A DNA stretch of 64,000 nt from Chloroflexota bacterium (GTDB lineage: Bacteria > Chloroflexota > Anaerolineae > Anaerolineales > Villigracilaceae). The position numbers and the translations under genes are program-made. This document shows positions 40,513-48,082 of this stretch, piece by piece. The stretch covers positions 1 through 64,000 of the forward strand of contig JACAEM010000001.1 in NCBI GenBank assembly GCA_013388855.1, written 5' to 3'. How positions within the stretch are numbered: the stretch's first letter is position 1; each line of letters opens with the position of its first letter. The notes under the pieces are model-generated. The model did no database searches. It worked only from the letters and a program-made list of their open reading frames with translations, and had not been told where the DNA came from.

Positions 40513-41697
40513 TCAATCCGTCTGGTTGACCGGGGGCGGCGAAGAGTTCCGGTTCAGGATCAGGAAACCGGTAATGCCCGCCAAAAGTGATCCCAACAGA
40601 ATGGCGATCTTGGATCCCTGAATGAGGTTGGGATCGCTGAATGCCAAGAGTGTGATGAAAATGGACATGGTAAAGCCAATGCCGCCCAGAAAACTCGCCC
40701 CAAGGATGTGCTTCCAGGATACATCATCGGAGAGTTTTGAAATACCCGCCTTGACTGCCGCAAAACTGAATAGAAAAATGCCCAGCGGTTTTCCCAGAAG
40801 CAGACCGGCAAGAATGCCCAGACTATTGGGAGTGCCCAATCCGTCCATCCATTGCCCATCGAGCACAATCCCGGTGTTTGCCAGCGCGAAGATTGGCATG
40901 ATGAGAAAAGCCACAGGTTTGTGCAGGATGTGCTGCAATCTATAGGAGGGGGATGTTTCGCTCCCATCTCCAAACGGGATCGCAAAAGCCAGCAGGACGC
41001 CCGTCAGTGTGGCGTGAACTCCCGACTGGAGCATGAAGTACCACATAAAGATTCCCGGAATGAAGTAGAAGACCAGCCGCTTCACTCCCAGCCGGTTCAG
41101 AATCAGCAACCCGGAAAACATCCCCAGCGCCAGCATCAGGTTTACGAACGAGAAATCGCCCACGTAGAAAATGGCAATGATGATGATTGCTCCCAGGTCG
41201 TCGATGATGGCAAGCGCGGTGAGGAAGACCTTCAATGAGACGGGGACCTTATTACCCAGTAACGCCAGCACACCCAGCGCAAAGGCGATATCGGTTGCCA
41301 TGGGAATGCCGATCCCGCGCTGGGTTGCAGTGCCCGCGTTGAACAGGAAGTGGAACAGCGCAGGCATGCCCATCCCGCCAATGGCGGCCAGGATGGGCAG
41401 GGACGCGTTCTTTAGATCGGATAACTCTCCCTGATACAGTTCCCGCTCGATCTCCAGACCGATCAACAAAAAGAAGATCGCCATCAGCCCGTCATTGATC
41501 CAGTGTTCAATGCTCTGCTTGAGGAAGATGGTCTCCGTTTCAATCCCGATCTTGAGATGCCAGAATTCCAGGAAACGATGTCCTAGCGATGAGTTGGTAA
41601 CACCGATGGCGACGATAGTGCACAAGATCAGGACGATTCCCGATGACTGCTCGCTGTCGAAAAATTCCTTGAAGAGTTTGGTCAGCTTTGTTCTCAT
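40513..41697 (-). CDS. nhaA: Na+/H+ antiporter NhaA
   Basis: A 394-residue antiporter that expels sodium in exchange for protons at the membrane. About twelve membrane segments; the paired Asp residues of the ion site are in LAIIDDLGAIIIIAIFY, and the MATDIAFALGVLALLG and GKPLGIFLFSF segments are family signatures. The ATG at 41695-41697 follows AAAGGAGTG; an upstream Met in frame lacks a ribosome binding site. It is the first gene of the unit that continues into osmolyte and cyclic-di-AMP-related genes. Confidence 0.96.
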   Translation of the reverse strand: MRTKLTKLFKEFFDSEQSSGIVLILCTIVAIGVTNSSLGHRFLEFWHLKIGIETETIFLKQSIEHWINDGLMAIFFLLIGLEIERELYQGELSDLKNASLPILAAIGGMGMPALFHFLFNAGTATQRGIGIPMATDIAFALGVLALLGNKVPVSLKVFLTALAIIDDLGAIIIIAIFYVGDFSFVNLMLALGMFSGLLILNRLGVKRLVFYFIPGIFMWYFMLQSGVHATLTGVLLAFAIPFGDGSETSPSYRLQHILHKPVAFLIMPIFALANTGIVLDGQWMDGLGTPNSLGILAGLLLGKPLGIFLFSFAAVKAGISKLSDDVSWKHILGASFLGGIGFTMSIFITLLAFSDPNLIQGSKIAILLGSLLAGITGFLILNRNSSPPPVNQTD

Positions 41698-41810
41698 TGT
41701 TTCACTCCTTTCTTTGGCTTCCCCCCAAAGGTTGCTACCTTTGACCAGAATTTTTATACCATAAAAACGCAATTTAAAAATTAAATCGCGAATAAGAGTG
41801 AAACAGGTAT

Positions 41811-41842
41811 AAAAAGGGCGGAGAATATTCTCCGCCCAAAAA
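41811..41842. terminator. Terminator of the arsenic operon
   Basis: A perfect 22-base palindrome (11-bp arms, GGGCGGAGAAT) at 41816-41837 is flanked by AAAAA and AAAAATTT, so on the minus strand a T-run follows the stem. It separates acr3 from nhaA. Confidence 0.9.
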
Positions 41843-41848
41843 TTTAAT

Positions 41849-42976
41849 CTATTTGATCAATTCCTCGTATGGCGGACAAGCCTCCTGTGCCGCAGCAAGA
41901 ATGGCAGGAGATGCCCCCACGTTGCCGTTGTACATTTTCTTTTGCAACCAGAACGCTACGTTGACCAGCCCGATCATCACCGGCACCTCCACCAGCGGAC
42001 CGATCACTGCCGCGAATGCCGAGCCGCTGTTGATACCAAAGACTGCCACCGCCACGGCAATCGCCAACTCAAAATTGTTGCTGGCGGCAGTAAAGGAAAG
42101 CGTGGTCGTCTTGGAGTAATCCGCGCCGAGGCGGTGCCCCATCCAGAACGAGACGAGGAACATACCTACGAAATAGATCAAAAGCGGGATGGCGATCCGC
42201 ACCACGTCGCCGGGAATCTGTACGATGAGATTTCCCTTGAGCGAGAACATGACCATGATGGTGAAGAGTAAGGCAATCAACGTCAGCGGGCTGATGCGCG
42301 GAACGAACCGGGTGTAATACCATTCCCTGCTTTTGAATTTTAACATGACAAAACGCGTCACGAAACCAGCCAGGAAGGGAATGCCCAGGTAAATGAACAC
42401 ACTCTGCGCGATCTCACCAATCGTGATTTCCACCACCGAGCCGGTCAACCCAAACAGTGGCGGCAGAACAGTAATAAACATCCAGGCATACACGCTGTAG
42501 AACAGAACTTGAAAGATACTATTAAATGCTACCAACCCCGCAGCATATTCCGTGTCACCATGCGCCAGTTCATTCCAAACGATGACCATTGCAATGCAAC
42601 GCGCCAGACCAATCATGATCAACCCCGCCATGTACTCGGGATAACCGCGTAAAAAGATGATTGCCAGTGCGAACATCAGGACGGGTCCGATCACCCAGTT
42701 CTGGATGAGCGAAAGCGTCAGGATCTTTTTGTTGCGGAAAACCTCCCCCAATTCCTCATACTTAACCTTGGTAAACGGCGGATACATCATCAAAATAAGA
42801 CCAATTGCAATGGGAATGTTGGTCGTTCCCACCGATACCGTATCGTTGAATTGCTTCACCCCGTCTGGAAAGAGAAACCCGATTAGAACGCCCACCGCCA
42901 TCGCAAGGAAAATCCACAATGTCAGGTAGCGGTCAAGAAAAGACAATTGTTTGGATACACTGGTTTGTTGGGTCAT
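41849..42976 (-). CDS. acr3: Arsenite efflux transporter, ACR3 family
   Basis: A 375-residue transporter with about ten membrane segments that exports arsenite using the proton gradient. ACR3 landmarks: [16 protein letters not shown] with the essential Cys near residue 125, and [19 protein letters not shown] with the conserved Glu near residue 290. The ATG at 42974-42976 follows AGGAG. It is the last gene of the arsR-arsP-trx-trx-arsC-acr3 operon and would pump out the arsenite that ArsC makes. Confidence 0.95.
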   Translation of the reverse strand: MTQQTSVSKQLSFLDRYLTLWIFLAMAVGVLIGFLFPDGVKQFNDTVSVGTTNIPIAIGLILMMYPPFTKVKYEELGEVFRNKKILTLSLIQNWVIGPVLMFALAIIFLRGYPEYMAGLIMIGLARCIAMVIVWNELAHGDTEYAAGLVAFNSIFQVLFYSVYAWMFITVLPPLFGLTGSVVEITIGEIAQSVFIYLGIPFLAGFVTRFVMLKFKSREWYYTRFVPRISPLTLIALLFTIMVMFSLKGNLIVQIPGDVVRIAIPLLIYFVGMFLVSFWMGHRLGADYSKTTTLSFTAASNNFELAIAVAVAVFGINSGSAFAAVIGPLVEVPVMIGLVNVAFWLQKKMYNGNVGASPAILAAAQEACPPYEELIK

Positions 42977-42989
42977 GGAGTTCTCCTGA

Positions 42990-43385
42990 TTAAAATTTCG
43001 ATAGCAATTCAGTCATCACGCGCTCAATGTCATCGCGCACCGAGCGAAAATCATTCATGTTATCAGTCACTGCAGGATCGGGAAAACTGTGATGAATTTT
43101 CTTTCCTTTTCCCAACCAGACGGGACATTCTTCAGCCGCCGAATCGCACACCGTAACGACAAGGTCGAAATCCACATCCCGAAATTCGTCCGCCCGCTTC
43201 GAACGACCCGTATGCTGGATACCAATTTCTGCAAGCGCTTCCAACGCCTTGGGGTGGACATAGCCCGCAGGTTTCGTCCCTGCGCTCACCGCCTGCCATT
43301 CCCCGCCCAATCTGGCATTGACAATCGCCTCTGCCATTTGCGAACGGCAGGAATTACCGGTACATAAGAACAAAACTCGTCTCAT
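42990..43385 (-). CDS. arsC: Arsenate reductase, thioredoxin-coupled (LMW phosphatase fold)
   Basis: A 131-residue enzyme reducing arsenate to arsenite. The CX5R loop is CTGNSCRSQ at residues 8-14, and the two redox Cys are in [14 protein letters not shown]. This triple-cysteine pattern is the thioredoxin-coupled ArsC class (Staphylococcus pI258 type). The ATG at 43383-43385 has a GAGGAG site. Two thioredoxin-like genes lie directly upstream in the operon and may supply its electrons. Confidence 0.95.
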   Translation of the reverse strand: MRRVLFLCTGNSCRSQMAEAIVNARLGGEWQAVSAGTKPAGYVHPKALEALAEIGIQHTGRSKRADEFRDVDFDLVVTVCDSAAEECPVWLGKGKKIHHSFPDPAVTDNMNDFRSVRDDIERVMTELLSKF

Positions 43386-43463
43386 AATATGAATCTCCTC
43401 GATTTTTTTGTCCATTCTATCGAGTAGACCAATGGTTAATTGTTATCGTCTTGTTAAGAATGA

Positions 43464-43715
43464 TTATGCGGTTTGCAGTGCATCTGCCAGCCAGCTGGTC
43501 ACTTCGGCGGGAGTGGGAATGCGCCCCGCGCAGACCAGTTTTTCGTTGACGACCAGCCCGGGCGTGGATAGGATGTTGTAGGCCATGATGTCGTTGTAAT
43601 CGGTCACTTTGATGATTTCGGCTTCCAAAGCCATTTCATCTACAACCTTGCGCGCAATCTGTTCCACGCGTTTGCAATTGGCGCAGCCAGAACCGAGGAT
43701 TTTGATGGTGAGCAT
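43464..43715 (-). CDS. Thioredoxin-like small protein (GCANC)
   Basis: An 83-residue thioredoxin-fold protein of the redox-active disulfide protein 2 type. The dithiol motif is [13 protein letters not shown] at residues 8-16 and the cis-Pro strand is [11 protein letters not shown]. Such proteins accompany ArsP-type permeases. It has an AAGGAG site. It probably delivers electrons or binds metalloids for the neighbouring arsC or permease. Confidence 0.88.
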   Translation of the reverse strand: MLTIKILGSGCANCKRVEQIARKVVDEMALEAEIIKVTDYNDIMAYNILSTPGLVVNEKLVCAGRIPTPAEVTSWLADALQTA

Positions 43716-43781
43716 GTTGGTCTCCTTGAATGATTGTGGTCAAGGCCCTAAAGGCCTCTGAACCTGTAGGGCCTGAGAGTT

Positions 43782-44030
43782 TCACGCGGGGACGGCTTTC
43801 AGCCAGCCCAGCAGGGTTTCAATGGTTGGGACGTCGCGCTGACTCACCAGCCTTCCGTCAATCAGCAGGCCGGGAATCGCGTCGAGCGGGATGTGGTGGC
43901 GGATGAGTTTCTCGTCGTCCACGCGTTCCACCTCCACGTCGGTCCGCCCCGATGTGGCGACGGCTTCCGCCAGCCGTCTTTCCAATTCTAGACAGTTGTG
44001 ACAGCCTGTGCCGAGGATTTGGATTTTCAT
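43782..44030 (-). CDS. Thioredoxin-like small protein (GCHNC)
   Basis: An 82-residue thioredoxin-fold protein, paralogue of the one at 43464, with dithiol motif LGTGCHNCLELE and cis-Pro region DAIPGLLIDGRLV. The extra His inside the motif may tune its potential. The ATG at 44028-44030 follows AAGGAGACA. It lies between the permease gene and the other thioredoxin-like gene in the arsenic operon. Confidence 0.88.
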   Translation of the reverse strand: MKIQILGTGCHNCLELERRLAEAVATSGRTDVEVERVDDEKLIRHHIPLDAIPGLLIDGRLVSQRDVPTIETLLGWLKAVPA

Positions 44031-44088
44031 GTCTGTCTCCTTTCATACAATACATCCGCAAACCGAAGCTTGCGGCACGAACACGGGG

Positions 44089-45555
44089 TTACGATTTTTG
44101 CGGCAGCGCCGCCAGCGAATTGCGGCGATTCACCAGCCACAGCGCTCCCGCCAACACTGCAAGGAACACCAGCAAATACAACGCAACCAGCGCCACGCTC
44201 GCGCCGTCCACCCACGCGCCGTAGATCAGACCCGCGAGTGTGCTGAAGAGCGCCACCCAGGCCACATAGGTCCAGGATTTGAGCCGCCCGATGATGGTGG
44301 AAACAATCAGGATGCTTTGCAGGCTGAGTTCGGGATCGGACATGAGATACGCCAGCAGGGGACCGCGGTGCATCCCAAGGCTGAGGAACATATTGGCAAT
44401 CGGCACTTCGACCAGCGTGGGGAAGTACATGAATACGCCGAAGACCACGCCTGCCAGGTTACCCAGCAGGGTGTTTTGCCCCGCGAGCGTTTCGATCCAT
44501 TCGGGCTTGATGACCACGCGAATCATGCCAACCGCAAAGACGCCCGCCACCAGCAGGGGGAAAATCTGCTTGACGAACTTCCACGATTCCCACAGGAAAT
44601 CGCGCGTCTCGTCTTCGGTGAGTTTGGTTTTCAGCATCCAGCCGAGGACGACGAGCGCGGCGAGCACGCCGAAGAATTTGCCGTTGATAAGAATATCCAG
44701 CCCGCCCGCATGAGGGGATATGCCCACCGCCGCGACCAGCAGCGTCATGCCGACCAGCGCGAGCGAAGCCCACGTCCAGCGGTTGAAGCCCTCGTGGATG
44801 TGTTCGATTCCCTTCCACGATGCCAGCCCAATCAGGATGAGCAGACCGATGAGAATCGCTCCCTGTGCGGTGACTCCCTCCTCGCCTTTCGACGCGTCAA
44901 ACGGGACGAGGCGGTAGAGGAAATCCTGGAAGTTGTCCATTCCTAAAATGGGAAGCGTAATTTGTGCATAGGAATTGGTCAACAAGCCAATCTTGAGCGT
45001 GCCGGAAAGCAGAAGCGCGATCAACACCAGCAGGAAGATCAACGCGGCGCGGCGCATGGAGGCTTGACCCGCAAACATCGTGTCGGTGGCTTTGTCGTGA
45101 GCGGCGTCGTCTTTGCGGAAGATGAGCGCCATGATCATGCCGATGCCGATGCCGAACGCCAGCGAGAGGAGGAAACGCGCGAAGGCCAGGTCCACGCCGA
45201 TGACTCCGCCTGTGTAGATGAGGGCGAGGATGTTGGCGGCGGGCGCAAAAAACAGGAAGGTGATGGCGGGACCGATCCCCGCACCCTTTTTGTAAATCCC
45301 CGCGAAGAGCGGCACGATGGTGCAGGAGCAGACCGCCAGCACGGATCCCGCCAATGCCGCGGCGGGGTACGAAATGAATTTGGGGGTGTTCCGCCCGAGG
45401 AAACGCGTGACCGTTTCCTTTGGAATCAGCGCGGTCATCGCGCCCGCGATGTAGAAGGCGGGGAGCAGGCACAAAAGCACATGCGCGGCGAGATAGGCGG
45501 CGAGGTTGCCCAGTCCGCCATGGAGGAGGTCAGTGAGAAAGGAAAGAAGGTTCAT
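44089..45555 (-). CDS. ArsP-like permease (DUF318 / SO_0444-type)
   Basis: A 488-residue permease with about ten membrane segments. It contains the family motif AVCSCTIVPLFAGIYKKGAG and FFAPAANILALIY near residues 75-115, and a second related segment with FPTLVEVPIANMF near residue 405. ArsP members export trivalent organoarsenicals; other DUF318 proteins export metals. The ATG at 45553-45555 overlaps the arsR stop by 3 bases. Being under arsR points to arsenic as substrate. Confidence 0.88.
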   Translation of the reverse strand: MNLLSFLTDLLHGGLGNLAAYLAAHVLLCLLPAFYIAGAMTALIPKETVTRFLGRNTPKFISYPAAALAGSVLAVCSCTIVPLFAGIYKKGAGIGPAITFLFFAPAANILALIYTGGVIGVDLAFARFLLSLAFGIGIGMIMALIFRKDDAAHDKATDTMFAGQASMRRAALIFLLVLIALLLSGTLKIGLLTNSYAQITLPILGMDNFQDFLYRLVPFDASKGEEGVTAQGAILIGLLILIGLASWKGIEHIHEGFNRWTWASLALVGMTLLVAAVGISPHAGGLDILINGKFFGVLAALVVLGWMLKTKLTEDETRDFLWESWKFVKQIFPLLVAGVFAVGMIRVVIKPEWIETLAGQNTLLGNLAGVVFGVFMYFPTLVEVPIANMFLSLGMHRGPLLAYLMSDPELSLQSILIVSTIIGRLKSWTYVAWVALFSTLAGLIYGAWVDGASVALVALYLLVFLAVLAGALWLVNRRNSLAALPQKS

Positions 45556-45956
45556 GCAGATTTCAGACTTTCGACAGCGATGATGGGCGACGCACACTGC
45601 GGGCATTCACAGGTGGGATGTGCCTGCGCGTTGGTGAGCGCAGAAACGGTTTCGGCGGAGAGTCCGCTCAGGGATGCGGCGGCAGTGATGAGGTCCAAAA
45701 GTGAGGTGTTTTTCAGTCGGTAAAAAACATAGCGCCCCTCGCGGCGGTCTTGCAAAATGTTCGCCTTGCGGAGCTCCATCAAGTGTTGGGAGATGTATGC
45801 CTGCCGCCAGCCAAGTGCGGCTTCCAGATGGCAAACGCAGGCTTCGCCTTTGCCAATGGCGAGCAAGATGGTGATGCGCTGCGGAGAGGCAATTGCTTCG
45901 AGTGGCGCGGCGATTTGTTTGGAAATTTGGGACAGGGATGGTTTCTTCATATTCAT
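45552..45956 (-). CDS. arsR: ArsR-family metalloid-responsive repressor
   Basis: A 134-residue winged-helix repressor (start at the ATG at 45954-45956, or the next Met at 45950). The metal-binding pair is in GEACVCHLEAAL, the recognition helix is RQAYISQHLMELRKANIL, and the wing is REGRYVFYRL. Extra Cys residues near the end (HPTCECPQC) may add to sensing. Two 16-base dyads (ATTC-N8-GAAT) lie at the start codon and just upstream. It should release DNA on binding arsenite, opening the six-gene operon. Confidence 0.93.
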   Translation of the reverse strand: MNMKKPSLSQISKQIAAPLEAIASPQRITILLAIGKGEACVCHLEAALGWRQAYISQHLMELRKANILQDRREGRYVFYRLKNTSLLDLITAAASLSGLSAETVSALTNAQAHPTCECPQCASPIIAVESLKSA

Positions 45957-45997
45957 AAACCTGAATATATCATAGCAAGATATTCGATTTTTTGAAT
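45951..45997 (-). promoter_or_regulatory. Paired ArsR operator-like dyads
   Basis: ATTCA-N6-TGAAT at 45951-45966 and ATTC-N8-GAAT at 45982-45997 have the same 16-base geometry and are 31 bases apart centre to centre, about three helical turns. A TATGAT -10-like element on the minus strand lies between them. The first dyad overlaps the arsR start codon. Confidence 0.6.
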
Positions 45998-46007
45998 GTA
46001 ACAATTG

Positions 46008-46166
46008 TCATTTTCTGTGACGATGAATATCCTTGCCATGTGGGATGCTCCATCTTTCCAAGACGCGGAGAAAGTCAAATAGTCGCTCGTAGTTGGTCGC
46101 CAAGCGTTGATCGGCAGCCGGCGCGGCGCTGGTCGAGAAATACGGCTGGACATCAGGGCCCCCCAT
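46008..46166 (-). CDS. Small ORF, unrecognised (possible gene remnant)
   Basis: In the 550-base gap between arsR and the FmdE gene, a 52-codon minus-strand frame reads like real protein in its second half (RLATNYERLFDFLRVLERW then SIPHGKDIHRHRK). The frame stays open upstream to a stop near 46232. There is no ribosome binding site before the ATG. It could be the last piece of a lost gene. I do not recognise the family. Confidence 0.3.
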   Translation of the reverse strand: MGGPDVQPYFSTSAAPAADQRLATNYERLFDFLRVLERWSIPHGKDIHRHRK

Positions 46167-46257
46167 ACACCCCTTGTGATAGTTCGGATGACATCCATCA
46201 CTCGCTTGATTACTCGTTTTCTGCTACACTCGAAGCATTTCTCCGAAGTCTGACCGC

Positions 46258-46444
46258 CTACAGCACCGCAAAGTTTAATTTGCGCTGCCACGGCGGCAGG
46301 ACAGTACCGCAAAACATTGTCCCCATAGGGGATTCATTTTGCGATACCAGGTAGCGGGCGGAAACGCCCCTGCCCCCCGCATTTGGAAAGGAGACCCCGC
46401 CGCCTGCTCCCATTGCGCCGTCTCTTTTCCGGGACGGCGTTTTT
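46258..46444 (+). promoter_or_regulatory. Structured leader with terminator/antiterminator upstream of the FmdE gene
   Basis: The leader folds into several clear hairpins: TTTGCG...CGCAAA enclosing CTGCC...GGCAG (46279-46313), TCCCC-ATA-GGGGA (46320-46332) and GGGCG-GAAA-CGCCC (46356-46369). It ends in an intrinsic terminator (46416-46444). GGAAAGGAGAC (46385-46395) can pair over 11 bp with 46420-46430, which includes part of the terminator stem: a mutually exclusive antiterminator. This is riboswitch or attenuator architecture. AGGAGACCCCGCC loosely recalls the B12 box, but the other cobalamin-aptamer blocks are not evident, and a molybdenum-cofactor RNA is also conceivable. Class unassigned. 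Confidence 0.55.
46416..46444 (+). terminator. Intrinsic terminator in the FmdE leader
   Basis: The stem CGCCGTC/GACGGCG with a 10-base loop is followed by TTTTT. It lies 63 bases before the start codon of the FmdE gene, so it must be conditional. Confidence 0.75.
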
Positions 46445-46506
46445 CGTACCGCAAGTATTCGACTTGCGCACGCCAATCAAAGATTTGGGCTACAGGACTA
46501 CCGACT

Positions 46507-47142
46507 ATGAACCTATCAGACCTCCTCCAAAAATCCTCCTGCCACCACTCCCACCTCTGCCCGCGTCAGATTCTCGGCGTGCGGCTGGGACTGCTCGGTA
46601 TGAAAGCCCTCGGCTTCGAGGCGCCTCCCGACAAAAAGCGCCTGCTCGTCATCGTCGAGACCGATGGCTGTTTCGCCGATGGCGTCATCGCCGCCACCGA
46701 CTGCACCGCCGGGCATCGGACTCTCCGCGTGGAAGATTACGGCAAGACCGCCGCCGTCTTCGTGGATACGGTCACGGGTCAGGTGGTGCGCGTCGCGCCC
46801 GCGCTGGACATCCGCCAAAAGGCATACGCCTACGCCCCCGACGAGCCGCGTCACTACTTCGCCCAGATGCAAGCCTATCAGGTCATGCCCGATGAGAAGA
46901 TGTTCACCGTCGCACCCGTCGCGTTGAACACGCCCATTGAAGTCATCGTCTCGCGCCCGGGCGTGCGCGTCAATTGTGATGCCTGCGGCGAGGAAATCAT
47001 CAACGAGCGCGAAATCAAACGCGGCAGTCTCACCCTCTGCCGCGCCTGCGCGGGAAATGCCTATTACACGTCCCTTCTCCCTGCCGCTTCCCATCTCCCA
47101 ATCACTAATTATCAATTACCAATTACCAATTTCTCCTCATGA
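46507..47142 (+). CDS. FmdE-family protein with C-terminal zinc ribbon
   Basis: A 211-residue protein of the formylmethanofuran dehydrogenase subunit E family. The FmdE domain (residues about 8-140) has HLCPRQILGVRLGLLGMKALG and ETDGCFADGVIAATDCTAGHRTL; a zinc ribbon with CDACGEEI and CRAC follows (about 155-185). Stand-alone FmdE proteins occur near molybdenum or tungsten enzyme genes; the role is unclear. The last 20 residues (HLPITNYQLPITNFSS) come from a low-complexity DNA repeat. It overlaps the TauE gene by 4 bases (ATGA) and is preceded by the structured leader. Confidence 0.85.
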   Translation: MNLSDLLQKSSCHHSHLCPRQILGVRLGLLGMKALGFEAPPDKKRLLVIVETDGCFADGVIAATDCTAGHRTLRVEDYGKTAAVFVDTVTGQVVRVAPALDIRQKAYAYAPDEPRHYFAQMQAYQVMPDEKMFTVAPVALNTPIEVIVSRPGVRVNCDACGEEIINEREIKRGSLTLCRACAGNAYYTSLLPAASHLPITNYQLPITNFSS

Positions 47143-47882
47143 CCCACCCCCTCCTCTTCCTCCTCGCCTTCCTCGTCGCCGTCCTCTACTCCAGCGCGGG
47201 CTTTGGAGGGGCGTCGGGCTACCTGCTCGCGATGAGTTTCTTCGACATCCCCGCCAACGTCATGGCAAGCGCGGCGCTGATGCTGAATATCTTCGTCTCG
47301 ACCATCTCCTTCATCAGTTATTTCCGCGCGGGACACTTCCGCCCGAAACTGCTCATCCCTTTTTTGATTACCTCCATCCCTGCGGCGTTTCTCGGCGGGA
47401 CCTTCAAACTGACCGAGCAAACCTACTTCACCCTGCTCTATGCCGTTCTCACTTATCTCGCCCTACGCATGACCTTCTTCCCCGTTCTCTCCGACAAAGC
47501 GGACTGGACTCCGCGTCCCGTCCCGCTTTGGGCGGCGTTGACAAGCGGCGCGCTCATTGGTCTGCTTTCGGGCATGATCGGCATTGGCGGCGGCATCTTC
47601 CTCTCCCCGCTCATCATCCTCGCGGGCTGGGGGACTTCCAAACAAGCCGCCGCATCGGCGGGAGCGTTCATCGCCATCAACTCGGTCAGCGGACTGATTG
47701 GGCGCTTTACCAATGGCACATTCTCGCTTGACGAATTTGGGCTGCCCCTGCTGGTCGTTGGGCTGGTCGGCGCGTTGATTGGCAGTCAACTCGGCGCGGT
47801 CAGGTTTTCGGGCGTGGGCGTCCGCCGCGCGCTGGGGGCAATTCTTGTCATTGCGGTAGGAACGTATTGGTTTAATCTATAG
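47139..47882 (+). CDS. TauE/SafE-family anion exporter
   Basis: A 247-residue membrane protein of the TauE/SafE family (sulfite or organosulfonate exporters). It has about eight membrane segments and the two family repeats: YSSAGFGGASGYLLAMSFF near residue 18 and SGMIGIGGGIFLSPLIIL near residue 143. It starts inside the FmdE stop codon and so is translated with it. The pairing with FmdE under one regulated leader suggests a common substrate or cofactor, perhaps an oxyanion; that is inference. Confidence 0.88.
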   Translation: MTHPLLFLLAFLVAVLYSSAGFGGASGYLLAMSFFDIPANVMASAALMLNIFVSTISFISYFRAGHFRPKLLIPFLITSIPAAFLGGTFKLTEQTYFTLLYAVLTYLALRMTFFPVLSDKADWTPRPVPLWAALTSGALIGLLSGMIGIGGGIFLSPLIILAGWGTSKQAAASAGAFIAINSVSGLIGRFTNGTFSLDEFGLPLLVVGLVGALIGSQLGAVRFSGVGVRRALGAILVIAVGTYWFNL

Positions 47883-48082
47883 AAAAATAGCCAATTCTGA
47901 AAAGCTCTCTGTCATTGCATTCTGCGCGTTTGATTGAATTTCAAAACGTTTTCCTGGTAAAGCGATTGCAGACGGTATCTGCTTTCTCTGAATAAACCTC
48001 AATTTGCATAAACCAAATCTGAAAAGTAGTTTTATAATATGCCGAGCAAGTCATAGATCTGTTGGTTTCCAAGCGAGGCAAT

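Noticed and set aside
44008-44946. 312-codon plus-strand frame opposite the ArsP-like permease
   Set aside because: Antisense to a gene with strong membrane and Cys motifs; the translation is His/Gln/Arg-rich and resembles no family.
46258-46444. Assignment of the FmdE leader to the cobalamin or molybdenum-cofactor riboswitch
   Set aside because: Only a loose B12-box resemblance is seen; the other conserved blocks of either class could not be matched by eye.
47891-48024. Near-direct repeat CCAATTCTGAAAAG / CCAAATCTGAAAAG upstream of the TIR gene as an attachment site
   Set aside because: Only 14 bases with a mismatch, about 120 bases apart, and no integrase nearby; chance in AT-rich DNA is likely.
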